A stretch of DNA of 46,469 bases from a virus. The translations under genes and the position numbers were made by a program. The DNA lies in the IMG/VR virus record IMGVR_UViG_3300044971_000868, positions 1-46,469 of that record, one strand, 5' to 3'. Below are positions 39,601 to 46,469 of the stretch, piece after piece (the stretch's first letter is position 1; the number at the start of each line of letters is the position of its first letter). The notes below the pieces were generated by a model, which saw only the letters and a list, made by a program, of their open reading frames with translations, was not told the origin of the DNA and searched no databases.

Positions 39601-42600
39601 TTATTCTGCTTCTGATAACCAGTTATCGGAATCTGTTTTCTCTTGCCCAAACTTAGATAATGAATATGCTCTGCCTATCTTTATAGGGCGATAATCTCCA
39701 AGATACTTAAGTGTTACAGAGATTTCTGCCATTGTAGGTAACTGTCTTACATCAGATTTACCTTCCGCATTAAGTTCCCATGTCGCTTCATCTGGTACTG
39801 ATACTGTTAATGATTCGATAAATACCGGCGTATTTTGAAATAAATTGCCTATAGTAATTCTCATAAATGGTCCTACTAATCTACCATTTCTATAATCAGG
39901 CATTGTATATGTAGACAAATAATTTATTTTTCTCCACATTGGTTTGAGCTCTTCTCTACTAGTAGCGGCTACAGTAAATGTAAATGATATACTTCTTTCG
40001 AATCCTGTATAAATGTATGCTTTATCCGCTCTGCCCATTATAGGTATAGTAGCCCATTCAGGTGAGAATGAATCTGCGAATCCTTGTATGTTTGCTCTGA
40101 ACACAATCATATCATCCTCAGATTCTAAATGATGTAATGGTCCTGAAAAATAGAATGCTATAAAGTCTTTAGTGTTAGGTGTTATTTCGCTATAATCGCC
40201 TTTGGCGAATTCTGCAGATAATATTCTTTTTTCATAATCTATTAAATTTACTTTATCACCTCTACCAGAAGCTTTAGTATAGTCACTTCTGTCTTCACCC
40301 ACTTTACCTTGTGTTCCCCAACCAGATTTTTCTAAATTCTTCTGTTTATAATTAGAATTAGTTCTGTCACCTAGAAACCCAGTACTACCATCATATTCTG
40401 TAACATCTAGCCTAAAATCATTAAATCCTCCTTGTTCTGCAACTTTACCTTTTTTAGGTATTTTACTATAAGATAATGTTGAATAGTTTCTTATATCGCC
40501 ACCGGGCGTTCCATAATCAGCTGCTTCGATAGTAGGCGTAGTAGCAGTATCTCTATCAATATCAGGCTTACGTTTAAACGGATTAGGTAAATTAGCATCT
40601 GTTAGATTAGATTCGCTTGCAGGATTTCTTTGTTGTTCTGCTGCATAAGATAATGGACTACGATAGTTAGAACTTATTTCAGCATCGATTGCCAATGGAC
40701 TAACAGCTGTCTGTTTTTTATTTGAAAATAATGTATATGGATTAGAAAAGTAATCATATTTGTTAGTACCTCCTGTTGATACTAATACATTTGAATTAGA
40801 ATTAACTGCTCTTCTTATATTAGTAAATCCTATACCATAAGCTGAGTTAGGGCCTCCAAAGTATGACAATGAAGCTATAGGTAATCCATTAGTTTTATTT
40901 ACTAACGGTGTGCGTATAATCTCTTGTCTTAACTGTATTAATCTATTAGTTAATTTATTACCTATTTTATATTCTAATTCTTTAGCTTCTTGTACATTAC
41001 CATAGCTTGCTACTTCGTTTAGAAACGGAATACCATGTTTTGTAAAATGTACCCCAAATGCTGTAGTAGGTACTGAAACCAAGCTTGCTATGCCTGAATG
41101 TATTCTTGTTTGTCCTAACGGTGTAGGTACTATTGTTTCTACTCTAGGATTTGACAGCCCTAAACCTACTTGTTTAGTAACCCATAATAAACCTTTAGGT
41201 GTTACAGCCCATTGTGCTAATCTTGCTACATCAAAAGCAGATCTTTCAACAGCAGCAGCGATACCTCCCCTTATAAGCCCTTCATCAGCTAATGAGGAGC
41301 CTCCCCATCTTTGCGGGGACTTATTACCCTTTCTTTGAATACCTCTTAATATAAAGGGTTGATTTATATAAAATGGATTATAACTATCATCTTGTAAGTT
41401 AAATTTAGCATACTGTAAATCTAATGCTGATGGTGAATTGGCTTCTGTAGATACTTTGTATAACAAACTATCGTCAGGACTTTGTTTATTACTTTTTACT
41501 ATGTCACCATATTTTCTAACACTGCTATAACCGGCTACACTAAATACTTTTGATTTTGGTGCACCGCCATCTGTATAGTTAAATCTAGAACCTAATCCTA
41601 ATTGTGAATCTAATTTTGCTACTCCATTACTTAATGGTCTTTCTATAGTATTAGTAAATGAATATTGATTACCATTTATAAAGTTAAACTGAGTGTTGGT
41701 CATATTAGTAGTAAATCCTTTAGCTCCGTTATTTGTATCAGGAGCAAAAAAGTTTACTGCTGGTGGTATATTACCTCTCCAACGATTTCCAATAATTGTA
41801 TTATCATCATTAAACTGCCCATTGCCTATAATGTTAGAATATTTGTTAGGTATTCCATTAACATCTAATTGTGATTGTACTGGATTAAATGGTGTAAACT
41901 TACCTAATCCAACTATATTTTGATATTTAGCTGGTATAGAATTTACATCTAATTGTGATTGAGCTATTTTAAACGGATCAAACTGTCCTAATCCAACTAT
42001 ATTTTGATATTTAGTTGGGATATTGTTTATATCAAAGTTAGACTGCGCAGGTTTAAACGGATCAAATTTGCCTAGTCCTACAATATTTTGATATTTAGTT
42101 GGAATATTGTTTATATCGAATCCAGATTGTGTTGAATTAAATGGATCAAATTTTCCTAGCCCTACTATATTAATATACTTATTAGGTATTGAATTTACAT
42201 CTAAGTTAGATTGCTGTGTTTTAAATGGATCAAATTTACCTAATCCTACAACATTTATATACTTATTAGGTATTGAATTTACATCTAAGTTAGACTGTGC
42301 AACTTTAAATGGAATAAACTGTCCTGATCCTATTATATTCTGATATTTGTTTGGTATAGAATCTATATTTAAGTTACTTGCACCTAATAATAATCCTGTA
42401 CCTGCAGTTCCGAATCGTAAAGCTGAAGGCGTATTAATATATTTTGGAGGTGTATAATCCAAATTAAAATTAGATGTATCCTGAGTTAATGTATTTGGTA
42501 TTGTATATTTAACTGGAATACTATCTATATCTAAACCGCTATTCATTATCTGTAATAGTTTGTTTTGATTTACAGATATAGTTTTTATAGTGCTAGTATT

Positions 42601-42930
42601 GTTATTTAGTCCTTGTGTAGATTTAACTACTTGTATATTGCTAGTTTTTTCTTTTACTATACTAACGTTCTTATTAATATCAGGAGTAATAAAACTATCA
42701 AATACGCCCATTTTACTCGTCTTTATGTTCGAATTAAACTTGGTATTACTTAGATTAGTTTGACTCTTATTGACATCCTTTGCCCCTAAATTAGAAGTCT
42801 TAGATAATGTTAAGTCTTTATCTGTTGCTTTAATAGGAGTTACTTTATCAGCACCCTTTTTAATTAAAGGATTTTCCGGCATTGGTTTACGGAAATTAGA
42901 TAAAGTAGATTTTAATTCTGTTAGTGCCAT
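39601..42930 (-). CDS. Large baseplate/tail-tube-cap-like protein with tandem 28-residue repeats
   Basis: The 1109-aa protein has a low-complexity N-terminus rich in Asn/Ser/Thr/Lys (residues 1-185), seven tandem 28-residue repeats (187-382), a middle region rich in Gly and Asn, and a C-terminal globular domain from about 900. The last has FSPEWATIPIMGRADKAYIY, TGFERSISFTFTVAA and IGNLFQNTPVFIESLTVSV, like tail-tube or cap proteins of contractile tails. The C-terminal domain is the one most likely to be conserved. It lies 42 nt after the tape-measure gene, and a promoter-like motif is at 42944-42953. Confidence 0.6.
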   Translation of the reverse strand: MALTELKSTLSNFRKPMPENPLIKKGADKVTPIKATDKDLTLSKTSNLGAKDVNKSQTNLSNTKFNSNIKTSKMGVFDSFITPDINKNVSIVKEKTSNIQVVKSTQGLNNNTSTIKTISVNQNKLLQIMNSGLDIDSIPVKYTIPNTLTQDTSNFNLDYTPPKYINTPSALRFGTAGTGLLLGASNLNIDSIPNKYQNIIGSGQFIPFKVAQSNLDVNSIPNKYINVVGLGKFDPFKTQQSNLDVNSIPNKYINIVGLGKFDPFNSTQSGFDINNIPTKYQNIVGLGKFDPFKPAQSNFDINNIPTKYQNIVGLGQFDPFKIAQSQLDVNSIPAKYQNIVGLGKFTPFNPVQSQLDVNGIPNKYSNIIGNGQFNDDNTIIGNRWRGNIPPAVNFFAPDTNNGAKGFTTNMTNTQFNFINGNQYSFTNTIERPLSNGVAKLDSQLGLGSRFNYTDGGAPKSKVFSVAGYSSVRKYGDIVKSNKQSPDDSLLYKVSTEANSPSALDLQYAKFNLQDDSYNPFYINQPFILRGIQRKGNKSPQRWGGSSLADEGLIRGGIAAAVERSAFDVARLAQWAVTPKGLLWVTKQVGLGLSNPRVETIVPTPLGQTRIHSGIASLVSVPTTAFGVHFTKHGIPFLNEVASYGNVQEAKELEYKIGNKLTNRLIQLRQEIIRTPLVNKTNGLPIASLSYFGGPNSAYGIGFTNIRRAVNSNSNVLVSTGGTNKYDYFSNPYTLFSNKKQTAVSPLAIDAEISSNYRSPLSYAAEQQRNPASESNLTDANLPNPFKRKPDIDRDTATTPTIEAADYGTPGGDIRNYSTLSYSKIPKKGKVAEQGGFNDFRLDVTEYDGSTGFLGDRTNSNYKQKNLEKSGWGTQGKVGEDRSDYTKASGRGDKVNLIDYEKRILSAEFAKGDYSEITPNTKDFIAFYFSGPLHHLESEDDMIVFRANIQGFADSFSPEWATIPIMGRADKAYIYTGFERSISFTFTVAATSREELKPMWRKINYLSTYTMPDYRNGRLVGPFMRITIGNLFQNTPVFIESLTVSVPDEATWELNAEGKSDVRQLPTMAEISVTLKYLGDYRPIKIGRAYSLSKFGQEKTDSDNWLSEAE
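41785..42372 (-). repeat. Seven tandem 84-bp coding repeats in the 1109-aa gene
   Basis: The repeats encode units such as LDVNSIPNKYINVVGLGKFD followed by PFKTQQSN. Each unit has (L/F)(D/N)(V/I)(N/D)(S/N/G)IP(N/T/A)KY at the start and G.G.F at the centre. Copies 2 and 3, and copies 4 and 5, are the most alike, which suggests recent duplication by pairs. They are in-frame and within the protein, and are not intergenic. Confidence 0.9.
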
Positions 42931-42943
42931 TCTAATGTATAAC

Positions 42944-42953
42944 TATAAATATC
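42944..42953 (-). promoter_or_regulatory. Putative phage promoter motif upstream of the 1109-aa gene
   Basis: The coding strand reads GATATTTATA, 13 nt before the ATG at 42930. It is a shorter match to the recurring motif. Confidence 0.4.
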
Positions 42954-42972
42954 ATACATCTAAAATATATGA

Positions 42973-45270
42973 TTATAAACGATTGCCGTATGTTCTGTCA
43001 GGACCTATATTATAGTTCTTTCGTAAACTAATTTGCGAGTCTAATTCCTCTATAGTTTTATTTCCTATTTTAATTACTGTCGGTCCTGATGTGGCAGCTA
43101 CTAATTGTTTTAATAATGATATCATTTCTCCAATTTGTGGATCATTACCAGCTGGCTGTCCGCTTGTTGCCCCTCCACTACCAAATAAATTTGTACCTGC
43201 TACTATAGAATCATTAGGATTAAGTGATATTGCTCCTGCAGGACTAGATACTACCATTTTACCACCTGGCCCTATAACCCCATCATGCATTTCTTTTGAT
43301 GTATCCTTATCACCAGACTCTCCAGTTATTGCCATTTTCATAGATCCGATATACTTGCCCAATGTGCGTACAGGCGATAAAATCGAATCTACTATATCTT
43401 TTATATCTTCCCATGCTCCGGCAAAATCTCCAGTTAATAGTTTATATATACCTGATAATGAATTCCATATAATACGTATACCACTCACCGCAACATCTAT
43501 TGGTAACTTTATAGAATAAAAGCCCGCTGATACATAACCTACTATTCTATTTATCATTTCAGTATCATCTAATATATTCGAAAGTCCTTCCATCATACTA
43601 CCCAACGGGCCGTCAATTAACTTAGCAAATACAGCTTTAATCCTATCCATCCCTAACGCTAGTTTTTCATTAACTGATGCTTGTTGTTGCTCTGTAGCTA
43701 ATTGTTTTGCTTTTTCTTCGCTTATTGTTCCTGCAGCTTGTAATCTATCTAGATCCGCTTTTGATAAGTCTCGCATATTCTTTATCTCCTTACCACCCAA
43801 AGCTTCACTCATCTTCTGCATTTCACCTGCTTTTGTTAACTGCTCTACAGTCATACCAGCAGCCTTAGCTAACGCCTCTTGTTGATATGGTGCCATCTTT
43901 ATAAACTCATCATAGCTACCTGCTTGTTTTACTGCTTCAGCAGCTGCTTCTGCGGTTTTTCCCTGAAGAGCTAACATTCTAGCTTCGTTAAGATTAATAT
44001 TTTTTCCAGTAAGAACTCGCGCCTCCATTTCATCTTGAATATTAGTATCAATTGATAGAAGACTTTTAGCTACTGATTGTGTATCTTCCAATGTCATACC
44101 AATCTTCTTAGCTTGAATAGCCGCCATAGTAAGTGCCTTTATATCACCTTTATATGTTGCTAATGTTGTTTTAGATACCTTCGCAATATCTTTTGTTATC
44201 TCTTTAAAGTTTAACGAATCACCGGTCATCTCATTATATGACTCAGTCATTTGTTTAACAGTAATTAGATTTTGTTCAGTTGTTTTACCATTAGAAATAG
44301 CGGTAGATTGAAACGCAGCTGCTTCATCACCGGTCATCCCATATTGTTTCTTAAGTAGTACTTGTGTTTCTAATAGTTGTTTATTTGCTACAACATTTTG
44401 TCCTGTTAGCCCCACTAATTCATGATAAGATTCCATTAATGTTTCAGTATTAGCACCAACTATTTTTGTTTGTGATGCTAGTTCTTGTACACTATGATGC
44501 AAATCATGTGCAGCTTCTGCTGATAATCCAAAACTTCGTTGCATGTCAACCAACTCCTGATTGACCTCCAACCCTCGCTTAAATAACATTACTGCAGCTC
44601 CTAGTGCTATTACTATAGGCAACAACGGACCTGATGCGGCAAGAGCACCTTCCATTCCCATTGCTGCTCCTTCTGCTCCAGTTGCTATACTTCCCATTCC
44701 TGGAACTAGCTTCTTAGATAACGTAGAAGCTAATTTGCTACCTAATTCCTCCTTCAACTTATCAGCACCTAATGCTTTTGATAACATGCCACCAACTACT
44801 GGTATATCTTTTATAGCATCATCTATAGAGTCTAGGAATCCTAGTTGTTTTTGTATCTCACCGGAATACTTTTCAGCTAACTTTTGTCGAGCATCATCAA
44901 CTCTTTTTATATTTTGTATCTGTTTATATAAGTCTGAATTTGTATCTAATATTGCTTCCTGAATATCTAACTCCCTCTCTCGCGCCTTTAACATCGATAC
45001 TCGAGCTGATGCCTCTAATTTTAGTGATTTTAGTATAGCTTCATCATTCCCTTTTGCCTCTTCTTGTAGTTTATTTATACTGTCATTAGTTAAATTAATT
45101 TCCTTTTCGATAGATAGACGTTCTTTTGCTAAATCATTTAACTTTTGTATAGCTGATGTTTCGGACATTGCTTTGTTCGCAGCATCTTGTAGTTTTTTCA
45201 AGTCAGCCAGTGCCTTATTATAATCTTGTATATTCTTTATATCGTCCTTATCGATATTAGAGTTCGCCAT
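42973..45270 (-). CDS. Tail tape-measure protein
   Basis: The 765-aa protein begins with a long coiled-coil region (residues 10-140: ALADLKKLQDAANKAMSETS and following heptads). It then has a Gly/Ala-rich hydrophobic segment (GPLLPIVIALGAAVMLFKRG near residue 215) and further helical repeats (GLSAEAAHDLHHSVQELASQ, MTVEQLTKAGEMQKMSEAL). Coiled coil plus hydrophobic segments is the typical architecture of tape-measure proteins, which set tail length and are ejected into the cell. It lies 4 nt after the 127-aa gene, upstream of the baseplate genes. At 765 aa it implies a moderately short tail if it is complete. Confidence 0.75.
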   Translation of the reverse strand: MANSNIDKDDIKNIQDYNKALADLKKLQDAANKAMSETSAIQKLNDLAKERLSIEKEINLTNDSINKLQEEAKGNDEAILKSLKLEASARVSMLKARERELDIQEAILDTNSDLYKQIQNIKRVDDARQKLAEKYSGEIQKQLGFLDSIDDAIKDIPVVGGMLSKALGADKLKEELGSKLASTLSKKLVPGMGSIATGAEGAAMGMEGALAASGPLLPIVIALGAAVMLFKRGLEVNQELVDMQRSFGLSAEAAHDLHHSVQELASQTKIVGANTETLMESYHELVGLTGQNVVANKQLLETQVLLKKQYGMTGDEAAAFQSTAISNGKTTEQNLITVKQMTESYNEMTGDSLNFKEITKDIAKVSKTTLATYKGDIKALTMAAIQAKKIGMTLEDTQSVAKSLLSIDTNIQDEMEARVLTGKNINLNEARMLALQGKTAEAAAEAVKQAGSYDEFIKMAPYQQEALAKAAGMTVEQLTKAGEMQKMSEALGGKEIKNMRDLSKADLDRLQAAGTISEEKAKQLATEQQQASVNEKLALGMDRIKAVFAKLIDGPLGSMMEGLSNILDDTEMINRIVGYVSAGFYSIKLPIDVAVSGIRIIWNSLSGIYKLLTGDFAGAWEDIKDIVDSILSPVRTLGKYIGSMKMAITGESGDKDTSKEMHDGVIGPGGKMVVSSPAGAISLNPNDSIVAGTNLFGSGGATSGQPAGNDPQIGEMISLLKQLVAATSGPTVIKIGNKTIEELDSQISLRKNYNIGPDRTYGNRL

Positions 45271-45274
45271 TTAC

Positions 45275-45658
45275 TTATTTTTTCAATGTTGACTTATATG
45301 TTTGTAACTTTTTAGTCAATCCAGGTTGTAATGCCATTATTTCATCATATGTCATACCAGGTCTATACTTTATACCTACCTTTGAAGCTGCATCTATTGC
45401 ATCTTCCTGTGCCCGGTGTACTCTAGATAATCTGTCACTTATTTGTTCTAAATTATCTACCGCAATTTTTGCTTGTTGTTCATACTCTTTATATTCGGGC
45501 GTTTTTTTCAATTTATTAATATCTTTCTTAACTTTAGGAGCTAGAAACATATATAATATCTTAGTAATTAAGCTTTCTTCAGTTAACATAGACTTATTAT
45601 TTTTATTCATTTTTTGATATTCCTCCTTAATGATTTGTTTCAATTCTGATTTTTTCAT
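45275..45658 (-). CDS. Small helical virion-type protein with KSELKQIIKEE N-terminus
   Basis: The 127-aa protein starts MKKSELKQIIKEEYQKMNKN, an N-terminal helix motif seen in many phage virion proteins as far as I recall. SMLTEESLITK offers a prohead-protease-like site (L-x-E) at residues 25-27. The remainder is helical and charged (DINKLKKTPEYKEYEQQAKI) with QISDRLSRVHRAQEDAIDAA. It precedes the tape measure by 4 nt and has a promoter-like motif at 45671-45684. A tail-chaperone or internal-protein role is possible, not shown. Confidence 0.6.
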   Translation of the reverse strand: MKKSELKQIIKEEYQKMNKNNKSMLTEESLITKILYMFLAPKVKKDINKLKKTPEYKEYEQQAKIAVDNLEQISDRLSRVHRAQEDAIDAASKVGIKYRPGMTYDEIMALQPGLTKKLQTYKSTLKK

Positions 45659-45670
45659 GAATATAGTATG

Positions 45671-45684
45671 TTTTATATAAATAT
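45671..45684 (-). promoter_or_regulatory. Putative phage promoter motif upstream of the 127-aa gene
   Basis: The coding strand reads ATATTTATATAAAA, ending 12 nt before the ATG at 45658. It is a near-perfect copy of the motif and heads the tail operon. Confidence 0.5.
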
Positions 45685-45692
45685 GATTAAAA

Positions 45693-45716
45693 ATGATTAT
45701 GCCTCACTGTATGAGG
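45693..45716 (-). terminator. Weak terminator-like hairpin after the HNH gene
   Basis: The coding strand reads CCTCA, loop TACAG, TGAGG, then CATAATCATTTTT. The 5-bp stem and short T tract are weak. It lies after the HNH gene and before the tail operon promoter motif. Confidence 0.3.
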
Positions 45717-45730
45717 GGGTATTCCTTTAT

Positions 45731-46444
45731 TTAATATTTGGTGTTGAGACTTTCTGTTTTACAATTATTGAAATGGTATCGAGACATATTTGGACCGCCA
45801 CCCTCTAATCCGCAGTGCGGACATATAATTCGTTTTCTTGGACCGTATAGTGCGAGTCGATGTGCTTCAGGTAACGGTCTACCTGATAACGTATTTGATA
45901 TCTTATTTCGTACATAGTCCGGTATCACCCGCAATTTTGCACTTTCGCTAATCTTTCGTTTACATTCTTCTGATTGTATCCTTCCCAAATTTCTAGTATG
46001 GCCCTTTGCGGCATTCGATATTTTTAATCTAGTTTCTATAGAATGTTTACGATTTGTACTAGTTTTTGATATTTTAGATTTCGTTTCATCTGATAATCCT
46101 AGTTGTTGTCGATGTATTCTTGCTGATTCGTACTGTTTTGCACTTAGTGTAAAATGTTCATGTCGTACACTTTTTCTATTACACATCAACCAAAACGCAT
46201 GTGCTAACTTATGATTTTTAGGATGAATCTTAATTAATAGATGATGACATATAAAGTGTTCTCGAGCAGTTAATAAAACTAAATTATCTTTATCATTACT
46301 ACCCCCTAAACATTTCGGTATTATATGATGCCTTTCATAATATTTCCAATCAGGATGGTTCCTTTTATGTTTAACTCGTATACAAGATTGTTCCTCTTGT
46401 TTAGCTCGTTCGATTAATTGATTATAAATTTTTTGATAATTCAT
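45731..46444 (-). CDS. HNH homing endonuclease (paralogue of the gene at 9632)
   Basis: The 237-aa protein shares the start MNYQKIYNQLIERAKQEEQS and the HNH core YYERHHIIPKCLGGSNDKDN, followed by LVLLTAREHFICHHLLI, with the gene at 9632-10552. NUMOD3-like segments follow (SDETKSKISKT, HSIETRLKISNAAKG, SEECKRKISESAK). A single zinc-finger-like CPHCGLEGGGPNMSRYHFNN, with a closing Cys, ends it, compared with three in the paralogue. It is a free-standing mobile element inserted next to the tail operon. A promoter-like motif begins at 46459. Confidence 0.88.
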   Translation of the reverse strand: MNYQKIYNQLIERAKQEEQSCIRVKHKRNHPDWKYYERHHIIPKCLGGSNDKDNLVLLTAREHFICHHLLIKIHPKNHKLAHAFWLMCNRKSVRHEHFTLSAKQYESARIHRQQLGLSDETKSKISKTSTNRKHSIETRLKISNAAKGHTRNLGRIQSEECKRKISESAKLRVIPDYVRNKISNTLSGRPLPEAHRLALYGPRKRIICPHCGLEGGGPNMSRYHFNNCKTESLNTKY

Positions 46445-46458
46445 ATACGTTGGTTTGA

Positions 46459-46469
46459 CATATATAAAT
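46459..46469 (-). promoter_or_regulatory. Putative phage promoter motif upstream of the HNH gene (edge of window)
   Basis: The coding strand reads ATTTATATATG, cut by the window edge, 14 nt before the ATG at 46444. It is a partial match to the recurring motif. Confidence 0.35.

Noticed and set aside
41785-42372. Tandem repeats as a CRISPR array or origin iterons
   Set aside because: The 84-bp units are contiguous without spacers, stay in frame and encode a regular 28-residue repeat, so they are coding repeats.
43091-43519. Plus-strand open frame of 142 codons (also 44561-44962, 13729-14142 and 29149-29484)
   Set aside because: These lie wholly or largely antisense to well-supported minus-strand genes, and their translations have no recognisable domain or start context.
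1-46469. tRNA genes, insertion sequences, attachment sites
   Set aside because: No cloverleaf-like sequence, transposase, terminal inverted repeats or integrase was seen while reading; without a scan tool, short tRNAs cannot be excluded absolutely.

Overview
The window is a 46.5 kb, strongly AT-rich piece of a tailed-phage genome, most likely a large T4-related myovirus. Every supportable gene lies on the minus strand, so all are transcribed from high to low coordinates, and most neighbours are 0-50 nt apart or overlap by 1-20 nt. The phage assignment rests on a nearly complete T4-type replication set: family B DNA polymerase, sliding clamp, both clamp-loader subunits, DnaB-type helicase, RNase H/flap nuclease, RecA/UvsX and a gp32-like single-strand binding protein. 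A baseplate/tail-tape-measure block sits beside it. The host is probably a member of Bacteroidota (inference): Shine-Dalgarno sequences are essentially absent, many starts have the context AAAGTT-ATG, and a CCGNGC..CPYEP protein of the DUF5522 type, typical of that phylum, is present. No tRNA, CRISPR array or insertion sequence was seen.

Layout from the right end, in transcription order. (1) 46444-36650: an HNH homing endonuclease, a small coiled protein, the tape measure, a 1109-aa baseplate/tail-tube-cap-like protein with seven 28-residue tandem repeats, a LysM-type baseplate protein, a 657-aa hub-like protein and a 216-aa structural protein. (2) 36616-30281: a short family-A-like DNA polymerase, a 130-aa unknown, gp32-like SSB, RecA/UvsX, RNase H and the replicative helicase. 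(3) 30221-24050: B12-dependent ribonucleotide reductase, a lipoprotein, the DUF5522-like protein, small proteins with possible capsid-targeting N-termini, a protein with weak ADP-ribosyltransferase resemblance, an Smr-domain protein, dUTPase, a Dps-like ferritin and a 603-aa unknown. (4) 23977-19788: QueD, GroES, QueE, small membrane proteins, a TGT/DpdA-like transglycosylase and GTP cyclohydrolase I, together a 7-deazaguanine (DNA modification) set. (5) 19791-12978: Gfo/Idh/MocA oxidoreductase, zinc alcohol dehydrogenase, a glycosyltransferase, DNA polymerase B, an unknown and a second glycosyltransferase-like protein. (6) 12931-7161: sliding clamp, clamp loader gp44, three small genes, a homing endonuclease, clamp loader gp62, a membrane protein, dNMP kinase and a RecB/Cas4-like nuclease. 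(7) 7164-1: a lipoprotein, a SLOG protein and a glycan cluster (two GT4, one GT2, a cupin sugar isomerase, a FAD oxidoreductase, two exostosin-like GT47 proteins, the last running off the window).

Functionally the window joins nucleotide supply (RNR, dUTPase, dNMP kinase), replication and recombination, and base modification. The most striking points are: a second, family-A-like polymerase beside the family B enzyme; the deazaguanine genes fused without gaps to a GT/dehydrogenase/oxidoreductase cassette and the polymerase, which may make a further decorated base; a small Dps-like protein with a full ferroxidase ligand set; possible packaged proteins; and a recurrent coding-strand motif ATATTTATATAAA close upstream of about ten genes that looks like a phage-specific promoter. 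Four genes of 51-57 aa that are easily missed are described at 10906, 11072, 23007 and 28169.
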